In this document: piece by piece, positions 43,202-51,445 of the stretch | Position numbering within the stretch: the first letter of the stretch is position 1 | Layout of the letters: each line of letters begins with the position of its first letter | Assembly: GCA_902826945.1 (NCBI GenBank) | Contig: CADEGS010000001.1 | Coordinates: forward strand, 1-64,000 | Direction of reading: 5' to 3' | From: an uncultured bacterium | GTDB lineage: Bacteria; Planctomycetota; UBA1135; GCA-002686595 | DNA length: 64,000 bases | The notes under the pieces: model-generated | The model's database searches: none | What the model saw: the letters and a program-made list of their open reading frames with translations, nothing else | What the model was told of the DNA's origin: nothing | Program-made: the position numbers and the translations under genes

Positions 43202-44131
43202 ATGGTCCAGTTCGCTCAGAAGGTCACCGGCTCCAGGCTCTTCCAGAACGCGATCGTCGTCCTGATCCTCCTGACGGGGATCCTCTCCGGCGTCGAGTCG
43301 TACCTGCCCGAAGGGGACCCGATGCTGCGCGGGCTGGCGCTCGTGCAGGACGTGATCCTGGGCATCTTCGTGCTCGAGATCCTGCTGCGCGTCCTCGCCT
43401 ATGACGGCCAGCCCTGGCGCTACTTCAAGAACGCCTGGAACCTGTTCGACTTCGTGATCGTCGGCGTGTGCATCCTGCCGATCGGCGCGCAGTTCGGCAC
43501 GGTGCTGCGCATGGCGCGCCTGGTGCGCACGCTGCGCCTGGTCTCCATCCTGCCGCGCCTGCAGCTCCTGGTCGGCGCGCTGCTGAAGTCGATCCCCTCG
43601 CTGGGCTACATCGGGATCCTGCTCGGGCTGCACTTCTACATGTACGCCGTGATCGGGACGTTCCTGTTCCGCGCCAACGACCCCTGGCGCTTCGGCAGCC
43701 TGCACGAGTCCTTCCTGACGCTGTTCCAGGTGCTCACGCTCGAGGGCTGGAACGACGTGCTGGGGACGCAGTACCTCGGCTCGGACCTGACGTACGACGA
43801 CGGGCTCAAGGCGCTGACGGCCGGCGCGCGCCTGTCCGAGGCGCAGCCCATCGTGGCGGCGCTCTACTTCGTGTCCTTCATCATGCTCGGCACGATGATC
43901 ATGCTGAACCTGTTCACCGGCGTGATCATCACCAGCATGGAGGAGGCGTCCGACGAGGCCGCCGCCAGCAAGCGCAAGGAGCACCTGGCCAAGCGCGGCG
44001 TGATGACCCTGCGCGACGAGCTGACCCTCGTCAGCGAGAAGCTACGGGAGCTCTCGACGCACCTCGAGACGATCGAGACCGGCGAGGAGCAGCAGGCCCG
44101 CGCTCAGGCGGCCTCGAGCGCCGAGGCGTAG
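43202..44131 (+). CDS. Voltage-gated cation channel, bacterial NaV (NaChBac) type
   Basis: 309 residues from the ATG at 43202 with GGAGG 10 bases upstream; an ATG at 43148 would add 18 residues. One six-helix unit: S1 about 14-32, S2 about 44-66, S3 about 78-95 (NLFDFVIVGVCILP), S4 with spaced arginines at 103, 106, 109, 112 and 119 (VLRMARLVRTLRLVSILPRL), S5 about 134-158, pore helix and selectivity filter TLEGWND at 179-185, and S6 about 218-245 (FVSFIMLGTMIMLNLFTGVI). NaChBac has TLESW at the filter, so Gly replaces Ser here. The loop between filter and S6 is long (about 30 residues, LGTQYLGSDLTYDDGLKA). The C-terminal 60 residues form a charged coiled coil, the usual tetramerisation segment. 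It probably conducts Na+ or Ca2+ on depolarisation. Confidence 0.9.
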   Translation: MVQFAQKVTGSRLFQNAIVVLILLTGILSGVESYLPEGDPMLRGLALVQDVILGIFVLEILLRVLAYDGQPWRYFKNAWNLFDFVIVGVCILPIGAQFGTVLRMARLVRTLRLVSILPRLQLLVGALLKSIPSLGYIGILLGLHFYMYAVIGTFLFRANDPWRFGSLHESFLTLFQVLTLEGWNDVLGTQYLGSDLTYDDGLKALTAGARLSEAQPIVAALYFVSFIMLGTMIMLNLFTGVIITSMEEASDEAAASKRKEHLAKRGVMTLRDELTLVSEKLRELSTHLETIETGEEQQARAQAASSAEA

Positions 44132-44454
44132 GCCCGCCGCTCGCGGCTCGTCGCCGCGCGCTCGCGGCGCGTAGCCACGGGGCGCCACTCGCCGCTCGCC
44201 AGCCGGCGCCAGTTGGCCAGCTCGAAGTGCACGCGCGCGACGCCCTTGACCGCGCCGAGCTCGCGCTCGAGCGTGTCCATCTCGCCCAGCTCCAGCGACT
44301 GGGTCGGGCCGACGCCGTGGCGGCGCAGCTCGCCGAGCAGGCGCACGACCCCGCGCGCGCAGGAGAAGGACGTCTTGCTCAGGTCGACGTGGTGGCGCGT
44401 GAGCACCGCGCGCAGGCCGGCGCGGATCTGGGTGTCGGTGAGATCGCCGTTCAT
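44104..44454 (-). CDS. Small unknown protein, possibly BON-like
   Basis: 116 residues from the ATG at 44454, with AGGAAGG close upstream. The central part (DTQIRAGLRAVLTRHHVDLS, GVVRLLGELRRHGVGPT, ERELGAVKGVARVHFELANW) has the helix-strand order of BON-like domains (a hydrophobic 'G-V-V-x-L-x-G' strand and a closing 'V-x-x-V-x-x-V' strand). There is no signal peptide. The last 28 bases overlap the 3' end of the channel gene on the other strand. The match is weak; treat as hypothetical. Confidence 0.55.
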   Translation of the reverse strand: MNGDLTDTQIRAGLRAVLTRHHVDLSKTSFSCARGVVRLLGELRRHGVGPTQSLELGEMDTLERELGAVKGVARVHFELANWRRLASGEWRPVATRRERAATSRERRAYASALEAA

Positions 44455-44622
44455 GTCCTTCCTCTGCTTCCCCGCGCCCCCGCGGGCGTGCAGGGCGTTT
44501 CGGCCGGCCGGCCGCGCGCCCTCGACCGCGCGCGCGCGCCGGGGCGTAAGCCCTGCGCAAGCCGCCCGGGCAGCCCCGCGGAGCCGGGCCGCGAACACCT
44601 CTCTTACCGCCCCGCGGGCGCC

Positions 44623-46050
44623 TCAGAACTGGAAGTAGATGAACGGCCGGTAGCCCGAGGGCACCCAGGGCAGGACGAGCGCCCACAGCGCGCCGTAGGC
44701 CAGCGCGAACTGCCAGTCGCAGAGCGCCGTCCAAGCGCGGCGGAAGACGCCCCGCCAGCAGCCGTAGTGCACGAGCGCGCAGCCGGCGAAGAAGAGCGTC
44801 AGGTACCAGGGCGAGGGCGCCCAGTCGACCGAGATCGTCCGCTCGCCGCCGCCGAGGAAGAGAAACGCGCGCATCTGCGCGGCCGTCTGGCGCAGGCCCT
44901 CGCTGCGGAAGATCGTCCAGCCGAGGAAGAGGCACCAGGTCGTGAGCAGCGGGCTCAGCCAGCGGTTCACGCGCGCCACGGGACCGCGCTCCGGCCGCCA
45001 GTGCTTCCAGGCGCGGTTGACCGCCACGTACGTCGCGTGCAGCGCGCCGAAGGCCACGAACTGCCAGCCGGCGCCGTGCCAAAGGCCGCACAGGACCATC
45101 GTGACGTAGATGTTGCGGATGCGCTGCGGCCAAGGGCACCAGCTCCCGCCCAGCGGCACGTAGAGGTAGTCCTTCAGCCAGGTGCCCAGGCTGATGTGCC
45201 AGCGCCGCCAGAACTCGCCGATGCTGGGCGAGAAGTACGGGAAGTCGAAGTTCTCCGTCAACCGGTAGCCGAGCAGGCCGGCGGCGGCGATCGCCATGTC
45301 GCTGTAGCCCGAGAAGTCGCCGTAGACCTGGACGTGGTACATGGCGAGCGCGATCCAGTTGCTCCACACGCCGTAGGCGGCCGGGTCCGCGTAGACCAGG
45401 TCCACCACCTCGGCCGCGTTGTCCGCCAGCACCGCCTTCTTGACGTAGCCGACCAGGAACAAGATCAGGCACGAGCGCACGGCGACGTCGCGCCGGAAGT
45501 CGCGGTTCACGTCGAGCTGCGGCAGGAAGTCCACCGCGCGCACGATCGGACCCGCGACGAGCTGCGGGAAGAACGTCACGTACAGCGCGAAGTCCAGCGG
45601 GCTCCGCACCGCCCGCAGACGGCGGCGGTACACGTCGATCGTGTAGCTCATCGTCTGGAACGTGTAGAAGCTGATCCCGACGGGCAGCACGATGCGCAGC
45701 GTGAGGTCGCTGGCCGGCAGGCCGAGCCAGCGCAGGAGCTCCCCGGCCGACTCTGCGAAGAAGTTGAAGTACTTGAAGAAGCCGAGCAGCCCCAGGTTCG
45801 ACGCCAGGCTGACGAGCAGCCAGCGCTTGCGCACGCGCGGGTCCTCGCTCGCCTCGACGCCCAGCCCGGCGCCGTAGTCGACCAGGGTCGAGAGCAGGAT
45901 CAGCCCGAGGAAGCGCCAGTCCCAGGCGCCGTAGAAGGCGTACGAGGCGCCGAGCAAGAGCAGCTTGCGCGCCCGCATCGAGGACAGCCCCCAGTGCAGC
46001 GCGAAGACGACCAGGAAGAAGACGAAGAAGCGCTGTTCGACGAAGAGCAT
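44623..46050 (-). CDS. MBOAT-family O-acyltransferase (AlgI/DltB-like)
   Basis: 475 residues with about 10-12 membrane helices. MBOAT hallmarks: FFPQLVAGPIVRAVDFLPQL near residues 165-184, DFSGYSDMAIAAAGLLGYRL, NFDFPYFSPSIGEFWRRWHI, SLGTWLKDYLYVPLGG and LCGLWHGAGWQFVAFGALHA, whose His in WHGAGW is the catalytic residue of the family. It would transfer acyl groups across the inner membrane for O-acetylation of an exopolysaccharide or cell-wall polymer. Two SGNH-type genes follow the AlgI/AlgJ-X pairing logic. It is the last gene of this minus block. Confidence 0.93.
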   Translation of the reverse strand: MLFVEQRFFVFFLVVFALHWGLSSMRARKLLLLGASYAFYGAWDWRFLGLILLSTLVDYGAGLGVEASEDPRVRKRWLLVSLASNLGLLGFFKYFNFFAESAGELLRWLGLPASDLTLRIVLPVGISFYTFQTMSYTIDVYRRRLRAVRSPLDFALYVTFFPQLVAGPIVRAVDFLPQLDVNRDFRRDVAVRSCLILFLVGYVKKAVLADNAAEVVDLVYADPAAYGVWSNWIALAMYHVQVYGDFSGYSDMAIAAAGLLGYRLTENFDFPYFSPSIGEFWRRWHISLGTWLKDYLYVPLGGSWCPWPQRIRNIYVTMVLCGLWHGAGWQFVAFGALHATYVAVNRAWKHWRPERGPVARVNRWLSPLLTTWCLFLGWTIFRSEGLRQTAAQMRAFLFLGGGERTISVDWAPSPWYLTLFFAGCALVHYGCWRGVFRRAWTALCDWQFALAYGALWALVLPWVPSGYRPFIYFQF

Positions 46051-46126
46051 CCGAGCCTTCCGGGCGGCACTCTAGCGGAGCCGCTCTCCCCTCCGTAGCA
46101 CGCTCGCGGCCCGCCGCGCGCGCACG

Positions 46127-47176
46127 TCAGCGCCGCTCCTCGATCAGGTCGGCCAGCGCGCCGGCCAGGATCGGCGCGAAGACCTCCGCGCCGCGCCGGT
46201 TCAGGTGCTTCTCGTCGTAACGGTTCTCGAGCGCGAACAGCTCCGGCCAGCGCTCGGGCCGATCGAAGTCGAGCAGCGTCTCGATCTCGCCCCGGCGCCA
46301 GAGCGTCGTGCGCTCGGGCGCGCCCTCGTAGCCGGGCTGCACCACGTACACCAGGCGCACGCCGTGCGCGTCCGCCAGGCGGCGTTGCGCGCGCACGCCG
46401 CGCAGCACGAGGCGGTCCTCGGCCACCGGCCGCTCCGACTCGGCCTCGATCGCGGCCACCTGCGCGCGGTAGGGCTCGCCGTCGGCCAGCAGCTCCTCGC
46501 GCCCCGGCGCGAACGTGCGCCCGGTGTGCTCGTCCGCCGACTGGAAGCCGTGCTGGCGCGCGAGCGTCGCCATCGTCGCCGCGCGGCGCTCGGCGCGCTC
46601 GCCGCAGCGCAGGACGTCCGCCAGCAGGAGCCGGCCCTGCCCGTAGCTCGCCAGGCGCCACAGGAAGAGGTCGAGGTGCGTCGCGGAGAGGCGCAGGCGG
46701 CGCGTCCAGGGCGCCTCGGCGCGCCAGGAGGCGACCAGCGCGGTCAGGGTCTCGTGCGCGTCGTGCCAGAACACGCTGCGCGAGGAGTAGGTCAGCTCCT
46801 CGAACTTGAACTCCGGGCTCCACGGCCCGCCCTCGAGCAGCACCCAGCGCAGGCGCGCGGGCTCGAGCGCCAGGATCTCGCGCAGCACGCGGTCCTCCTC
46901 GAAGGCGCGCATGCCGGCCACGCCGAAGTTGAAGATCGCGAGCGGGAGGCCGCGCGCGGCGAGCTCTTGCTCGATGCGCGGCGTGTCCACGCCCCGGAAC
47001 ACGCGGCTCGTCCCCAGGACGACCGCGTCGTACTCGTCCTTGTGCGCGCGGAAGTGCTCCCACTTCGCCGCCAGGCCGTACTCGGGCGGCCAGGGCAGCG
47101 CGGCGCGCACGAGCGCGGCGGCGAGCGCGAAGCCCGCCGCGCTGAAGAGCGCGAGGCCGAGCGCGCGGCGGATCAT
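46127..47176 (-). CDS. SGNH-hydrolase-like protein, paralogue A (AlgX/AlgJ-DltD type role)
   Basis: 349 residues. The ATG at 47176 overlaps the stop of paralogue B (ATGA). One N-terminal membrane anchor (ALGLALFSAAGFALAAALVR). Then the SGNH-like block I, VVLGTSRVFRGVDTPRIEQE near residues 51-70, with Ser in GTSR. Near the C-terminus, NRYDEKHLNRRGAEVFAPIL provides the D-x-x-H pair of block V. The protein faces the periplasm. Beside an MBOAT gene this fits an acyl carrier or O-acetylesterase/transferase that finishes polysaccharide acetylation. Close similarity to the next paralogue suggests gene duplication. Confidence 0.72.
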   Translation of the reverse strand: MIRRALGLALFSAAGFALAAALVRAALPWPPEYGLAAKWEHFRAHKDEYDAVVLGTSRVFRGVDTPRIEQELAARGLPLAIFNFGVAGMRAFEEDRVLREILALEPARLRWVLLEGGPWSPEFKFEELTYSSRSVFWHDAHETLTALVASWRAEAPWTRRLRLSATHLDLFLWRLASYGQGRLLLADVLRCGERAERRAATMATLARQHGFQSADEHTGRTFAPGREELLADGEPYRAQVAAIEAESERPVAEDRLVLRGVRAQRRLADAHGVRLVYVVQPGYEGAPERTTLWRRGEIETLLDFDRPERWPELFALENRYDEKHLNRRGAEVFAPILAGALADLIEERR

Positions 47177-48261
47177 CGCCCGCCCTCCGCGAGGTGGCGC
47201 AGGAACGCGTCCGCCAGCAGGCGGCTGAAGCGCTCCGCGCCGCGCGCGTTCAGGTGCTTCGGGTCGAAGCGGCTCTCCTGCGCGAACAGCTCGGGGAAGC
47301 GCTCCGGGCGGTCGGCGTCGAGCAGCACGGGGATCTCGCCGCGCCGCGCGAGCGCCCAGCGCACCGGCGCCGCCTCCAGGCCGGGCGGCAGCACGTGCAG
47401 GAGCTCGATCCCGCGCGCGCGCGTCTCGTCCAGCTCGCGCCGCAGCGCGGCGCGCGGCACGCGCGCCAGCGCCGCGGGCTCCGCGTCGGAGCGACCGGCG
47501 GCGACGATCGCCTCGACCTGCGCGCGGTAGCCGGCCGGGTCGCGCCACGGATCGGCGGCCTCGCCGCTCGCGCGCGCCTGCTCCTCGGCCGGCTTGAAGC
47601 CGCGGCCACGCTCGAGCTCGGGCGTCTCCAGGCTGCGCCCGCGCGCGTCCCCGCCCCCGCCGAGCCAGGCGGCCAGCACCTCGCGCCCCTGGCCGTAGGC
47701 GGAGAGGCGCGTCAGGAACAGCTCGAGGTGCGTGCGCGCCAGCCGCAGGCGCTCGCGCGGGGGCCGCGCGTCGCGCAGCGCGGCCGTCACGGCGTCGAGC
47801 GTCTGCGGCAGCGCGTGCCAGCCGACGCTGCGCCACGAGAAGGCGTTGAAGCTGTAGTCGAACGCGGGGTCCCACTCGCCGCCCTCGAGGAGGACCCAGC
47901 GCAGGCGCGCGGGCTCGAGCGCGAGCAGGCGCCCGAGCACGTAGTCCTGCTCGAACGCGCGCATGCCGCCCACGCCGAGGTTGAACGAGCGCAGCGGGTG
48001 GCCGGCGGCCGCCAGCGCCGCGTCGAAGACGCGCGGGTCGAAGGCGCGGAAGACGCGGCTCGAGCCGACGAACACGAGGTCGAGCTCGTCCTTGTGCGCC
48101 GCCAGGTGCTCCATCTTGGCGCGCAGTCCGTACTCCTCCGGCCAGGGCACGAGCCGGCGCACGCCGGCCGCGACGGCCAGGAAGGCCGCCGCGCACAGCC
48201 CGACCTGGCCCAGCGCGCGCGCGAGCAGGCGCCGGCGCGGGAGCGCCGCGCGCGCGCTCAC
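47173..48261 (-). CDS. SGNH-hydrolase-like protein, paralogue B
   Basis: 362 residues from a GTG at 48261 that overlaps the stop of the M14 gene (GTGA). N-terminal anchor (ALGQVGLCAAAFLAVAAGV). It shares the layout of paralogue A: LVFVGSSRVFRAFDPRVFDA, FNLGVGGMRAFEQDYVLGRL, ARLRWVLLEGGEWDPAFDYS and the C-terminal SRFDPKHLNARGAERFSRLL with D-x-x-H. Ser in GSSR and the D/H pair form the likely catalytic set. The two copies may act on different positions or substrates in the same acylation pathway. Confidence 0.72.
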   Translation of the reverse strand: MSARAALPRRRLLARALGQVGLCAAAFLAVAAGVRRLVPWPEEYGLRAKMEHLAAHKDELDLVFVGSSRVFRAFDPRVFDAALAAAGHPLRSFNLGVGGMRAFEQDYVLGRLLALEPARLRWVLLEGGEWDPAFDYSFNAFSWRSVGWHALPQTLDAVTAALRDARPPRERLRLARTHLELFLTRLSAYGQGREVLAAWLGGGGDARGRSLETPELERGRGFKPAEEQARASGEAADPWRDPAGYRAQVEAIVAAGRSDAEPAALARVPRAALRRELDETRARGIELLHVLPPGLEAAPVRWALARRGEIPVLLDADRPERFPELFAQESRFDPKHLNARGAERFSRLLADAFLRHLAEGGR

Positions 48262-50498
48262 GGACGCTGGCCGCCGCGCGGGAGCAGCCACGCCTCCCAC
48301 TCGACGAGAGGCGCGAGCTCGGCCGGGGCGCCGACCTGCAGGCCGCCGGCGGGCACGAAGAGGAGCACCGGCGTCGCCGCCGGCTCGCCCGTAGGACGCG
48401 CGGCGACCAGCGCGTCGCGCGGACGCCCCGCCGCGTCGCGCACCGCGAGCAGGCCCTGCTCGAACGACACGCGCGCGCCCGCCTCGCCGAAGAGCCGCGC
48501 CGGGGCGCGCGCCAGCTCGAGCACCTGCTCCGCGTCGAGCGCGCGCGGGAAGAGCAAGAGCTCGTCGACGTGGCCGTCGTCGGCGCCGGTGCGCCCGTAG
48601 AAGCTGCCCGCGGCGAGGTTCGAGCGCCCGCCGACGACGAGCAGGCCGGTCGGGTCGTAGGCCTGGCCCAAGATCGCGCTCTCCTGCTCGACGCGGAAGC
48701 CGTCGAGGTAGAGCGTCGCCCCCGCCCCCGGCTGCACGACGAGCGTGTAGAGGTGCCAGCTTCCGTCCGCCGGCGCCAGCGCGACGTCGAGCGCCGCGCC
48801 CTGCCCGGCCGGGTCGTTCGCGTCGAGCACGACCGTGCGCAGCCGGTCGCCCGTCCCGATCGAGGAGGTCTCCTCGAAGTAGACGTCGATGCTGTTCGGC
48901 TGCGAGCCGGTGCCGTGGTTGAAGACGTGCTGCTCGAGCGCGCCCGCGATGGCGCTCGTGCGGAACCAGAAGGCGAGCGTGAACGCGCCGTCCTGGCCGG
49001 TGTAGGGGAAGTCGTGCACGCGCACGGTCTCGCCGCCGGGCGAGCCGGCCGTGCCCTCGAGCTTGAGCGCGCGCCGGCCGGAGGCGACGAAGGCGGTGTC
49101 CGCCGTCCAGCTCACGGCGCCGAAGTACATGCCGTTGCGCCCGTTCCCCGAGCCGTCTGCCGCCGTCGTGCCGCCGCCCTCGTCGAAGGCCAGGTAGAGC
49201 GCCGGGTCGAGCGCCAGCGCGCTCTCGCGGAAGGTCTTGCCGCTGCCCGGCCGGCGCACCCGCGGCGCGCCCTCGAGCGCGGCCAGCGCGGCGCGCGCAT
49301 AGCGCTCGCCGAGCGCGCGGTAGCGCGCCACGCCCTGCCCCGCGAGCGTGCCCGCCTCGCTCGTCAGCGCGACGGCGGCGGAGAGGCCCTGCGGCGCCGC
49401 GGCCCAGCGCGCCGCGGTCGCGATCGGCTGCGGGTTCGCGGCGGTCAGGTCGACCAGCGCGGGCTCGAGCGCGCGCAGCGCGTCGAGGAAGAGCGCCGTC
49501 TGCGCGTTGCTCGTCGGCGCGAGGTAGCCGACGTCGGTGGCCGAGCCGTAGGCGTGGAAATCGACGAAGACGTCCACGCCGCCGGGCGCGTCGGCCTGCA
49601 TCGCGGCCGCGACGAGCGCGACGTCCGTCCGGCCCGCCGGGTCGTCCCAGCCGGTGTTGTGGTTCAGCGTCGGGTGCTCGGGGTTGCTGCGGAAGTAGCC
49701 GCTCGAGCGGCCCTCGGGATCGACCTCGGGATAGACCAGGACGTCCGCGCGGTGGCGCAGCAGCACGGCTTCGGGGTCGTCGCCGAGGACGAAGTCCACG
49801 AAGCCCTCGAGCGTCCAGCTCCCCGTCGGCTCGCCCGAGTGGTTGCCGGCCATCACGACGATCGTGCGCCGCGGCCCCGCGCCGCCGTCCGTGATGCGGT
49901 AGGCGTAGAGCGGCAGCGCCGGCACGGCGCGCCCGAGGTCGTCGGTGTAGCCGCCGCCGGCCGTGCCCGCGGTCGTGCCCAGCACGAAGGCCGCGTCCGA
50001 CGACGCCGTCGGCGTGACGAGCGGATGGCCGACCAGGGCCGCCGCGCGCGCCTGCGTGCGCGCGAAGGGATACGGGATCGCGGTCGCGACCCACACGTCG
50101 TCGGCCGCGAACGGCGTCAGGTTCGCGCTGCGGAAGTAGGCGTTGACGTCGACGAAGCCGTTGTCGAAGAAGGCCCAGCTCGTCTCGTCCGCGGGCGTCG
50201 CCGACCAGGCCCAGCGGTGGTCGTTCGTGTAGGCCTGGAAGGCCCCCGCGGTCGGGATGCGCAGGCGCGGCGTGCGCCCCTGGACGCCGTGCAGCGCGAA
50301 GGACACCCACCAGTGGTCCCCCGGCCAGGCGCCGGGGAAGCGCCGCGGCTCGAGCGTGACGATCGGCCGCGCGGGGTCGGTCAGGTCCACCGTGCTGGCC
50401 GCCACGTCCAGCGCTCCGGCGTCGAAGCCCTGGTCGAGCGTCACCTGCCCCGCCAGGGGCCCCGCGAGCCCGAGCAGCGTCCATGCCATCCGCTTCAT
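48258..50498 (-). CDS. Secreted M14-type metallopeptidase with a LamG-like C-terminal domain
   Basis: 746 residues from the ATG at 50498, which opens a signal peptide (MAWTLLGLAGPLAGQV); a start at 50537 would bury it. An N-terminal beta domain (HWWVSFALHGVQGRTPRLRI) precedes the peptidase, as in M14D-like enzymes. Zinc ligands are H220 and E223 (AGNHSGEPTGSW) and H315 (VDFHAYGS); E381 (ALTSEAG) is the likely general base. Residues 430-660 look like a LamG/concanavalin fold (LYLAFDEGGGTTAADGSGNG, FTLAFWFRTS, WHLYTLVVQPGAGATLYLDG). It may cut peptide cross-links or bind glycans. It is coupled to the SGNH gene. Confidence 0.83.
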   Translation of the reverse strand: MKRMAWTLLGLAGPLAGQVTLDQGFDAGALDVAASTVDLTDPARPIVTLEPRRFPGAWPGDHWWVSFALHGVQGRTPRLRIPTAGAFQAYTNDHRWAWSATPADETSWAFFDNGFVDVNAYFRSANLTPFAADDVWVATAIPYPFARTQARAAALVGHPLVTPTASSDAAFVLGTTAGTAGGGYTDDLGRAVPALPLYAYRITDGGAGPRRTIVVMAGNHSGEPTGSWTLEGFVDFVLGDDPEAVLLRHRADVLVYPEVDPEGRSSGYFRSNPEHPTLNHNTGWDDPAGRTDVALVAAAMQADAPGGVDVFVDFHAYGSATDVGYLAPTSNAQTALFLDALRALEPALVDLTAANPQPIATAARWAAAPQGLSAAVALTSEAGTLAGQGVARYRALGERYARAALAALEGAPRVRRPGSGKTFRESALALDPALYLAFDEGGGTTAADGSGNGRNGMYFGAVSWTADTAFVASGRRALKLEGTAGSPGGETVRVHDFPYTGQDGAFTLAFWFRTSAIAGALEQHVFNHGTGSQPNSIDVYFEETSSIGTGDRLRTVVLDANDPAGQGAALDVALAPADGSWHLYTLVVQPGAGATLYLDGFRVEQESAILGQAYDPTGLLVVGGRSNLAAGSFYGRTGADDGHVDELLLFPRALDAEQVLELARAPARLFGEAGARVSFEQGLLAVRDAAGRPRDALVAARPTGEPAATPVLLFVPAGGLQVGAPAELAPLVEWEAWLLPRGGQRP

Positions 50499-50571
50499 GC
50501 CTGCCAGGCGCCGCGCCCGGGCCCTCCGGTTCACCAAAGGGTGCGTTCCGCGCTCCCCACGAGCGCCCTCC

Positions 50572-51240
50572 CTACCGGCCGCGCCCGGCGCAGACGCTGC
50601 CCGGGGGCAGGAACCCCGGCCCGGCGTTGACCACCGGGTGGATGCGCACGCCGCGCCCGGCGACGGTGCCCGGGTTCGTCACGGAGTTGCAGCCGGTCTT
50701 CGTCCCGTCGCCGAGGATCGCGCCCAGCTTGCGCAGCCCGCTGTCGATGCGCTGCCCCTCGCAGCGCACCACGATCGTGCCCGGGCCGAGCTTGACGTTC
50801 GCGAGCTTCGTGCCCGAGCCCAGGTTGACGTCGTTCCCGAGGATCGAGTCGCCGACGTAGTTGTGGTGCGGAGCGTTCGCGTGGTCGAGCAGGATCGCCG
50901 TCTTGAGCTCGCTCGAGCCGCCGATCACGCACGCGCGCCCGGCCAGCACGTCGCCGCGCACGTAGGCGCCCGAGCGGATCTGGCAGCCCGGGCCGAAGAT
51001 CGCCGGCCCGCGCACGTACGCGCCGGCCTCGACGCGCGTGCCCGCGCCGAGGAAGAGCGGCCCGAAGAGCAGCGCGCCCGGCTCGATCTCGGCCTCGTCG
51101 CGCGCGTCGCGCACGCGCTCCGCCAGGTAGGCCGCCAGCCGCGGCAGCGCCTGCCAGGCGTAGTCGAGCCCCTCGAACAGGGCGGCGTGCTCGAACGAGG
51201 ACAGGTCGAAGAGCGCGGCGGGCGAGAGCGCGTGGGGCAT
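50572..51240 (-). CDS. Left-handed beta-helix (hexapeptide) protein, sugar-nucleotide type
   Basis: 222 residues from the ATG at 51240. Repeated hexapeptide-like turns (IEPGALLFGPLFLGAG, VEAGAYVRGPAIFGPGC, IRSGAYVRGDVLAGRACVIG) form a left-handed parallel beta-helix. SELKTAILLDHANAPHHNYV and YVGDSILGNDVNLGSGTK match the C-terminal domain of UDP-GlcNAc pyrophosphorylase-like proteins (GlmU type, 'EVKNS...KIPHLSYVGD'). No nucleotidyltransferase domain is present, so it is either a stand-alone acetyltransferase-like protein or a binding partner. It lies upstream of the M14/SGNH/MBOAT block. Confidence 0.8.
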   Translation of the reverse strand: MPHALSPAALFDLSSFEHAALFEGLDYAWQALPRLAAYLAERVRDARDEAEIEPGALLFGPLFLGAGTRVEAGAYVRGPAIFGPGCQIRSGAYVRGDVLAGRACVIGGSSELKTAILLDHANAPHHNYVGDSILGNDVNLGSGTKLANVKLGPGTIVVRCEGQRIDSGLRKLGAILGDGTKTGCNSVTNPGTVAGRGVRIHPVVNAGPGFLPPGSVCAGRGR

Positions 51241-51445
51241 GGCAGAGCGGCGAGGTGCGGAGGCTAGCACGCGAGGGGAGGGCGCGATTCGTGCAAAGGC
51301 ATCCCCCGGGGCCGCGCCCCCCGTCCGGATCGCCCTCGAGCCGGACCGCGTGGCGCCCCGCGACGACCTCCCCGCCGTGCGCCCGCTGGCCTCCGGACCC
51401 GGGCCCTGCGCTGGCGCCGGTCGATCCGCACCGAGGGGCGGCTTC

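Noticed and set aside
44500..44520. Run of CGGCCGGCCGGCCG considered as a regulatory palindrome
   Set aside because: It is a simple GGCC-repeat in a GC-rich gap with no second copy or supporting context.
43468..46098. Long plus-strand open frame across the MBOAT region
   Set aside because: It has no recognisable motif and runs through the minus-strand MBOAT and small genes, which are well supported.
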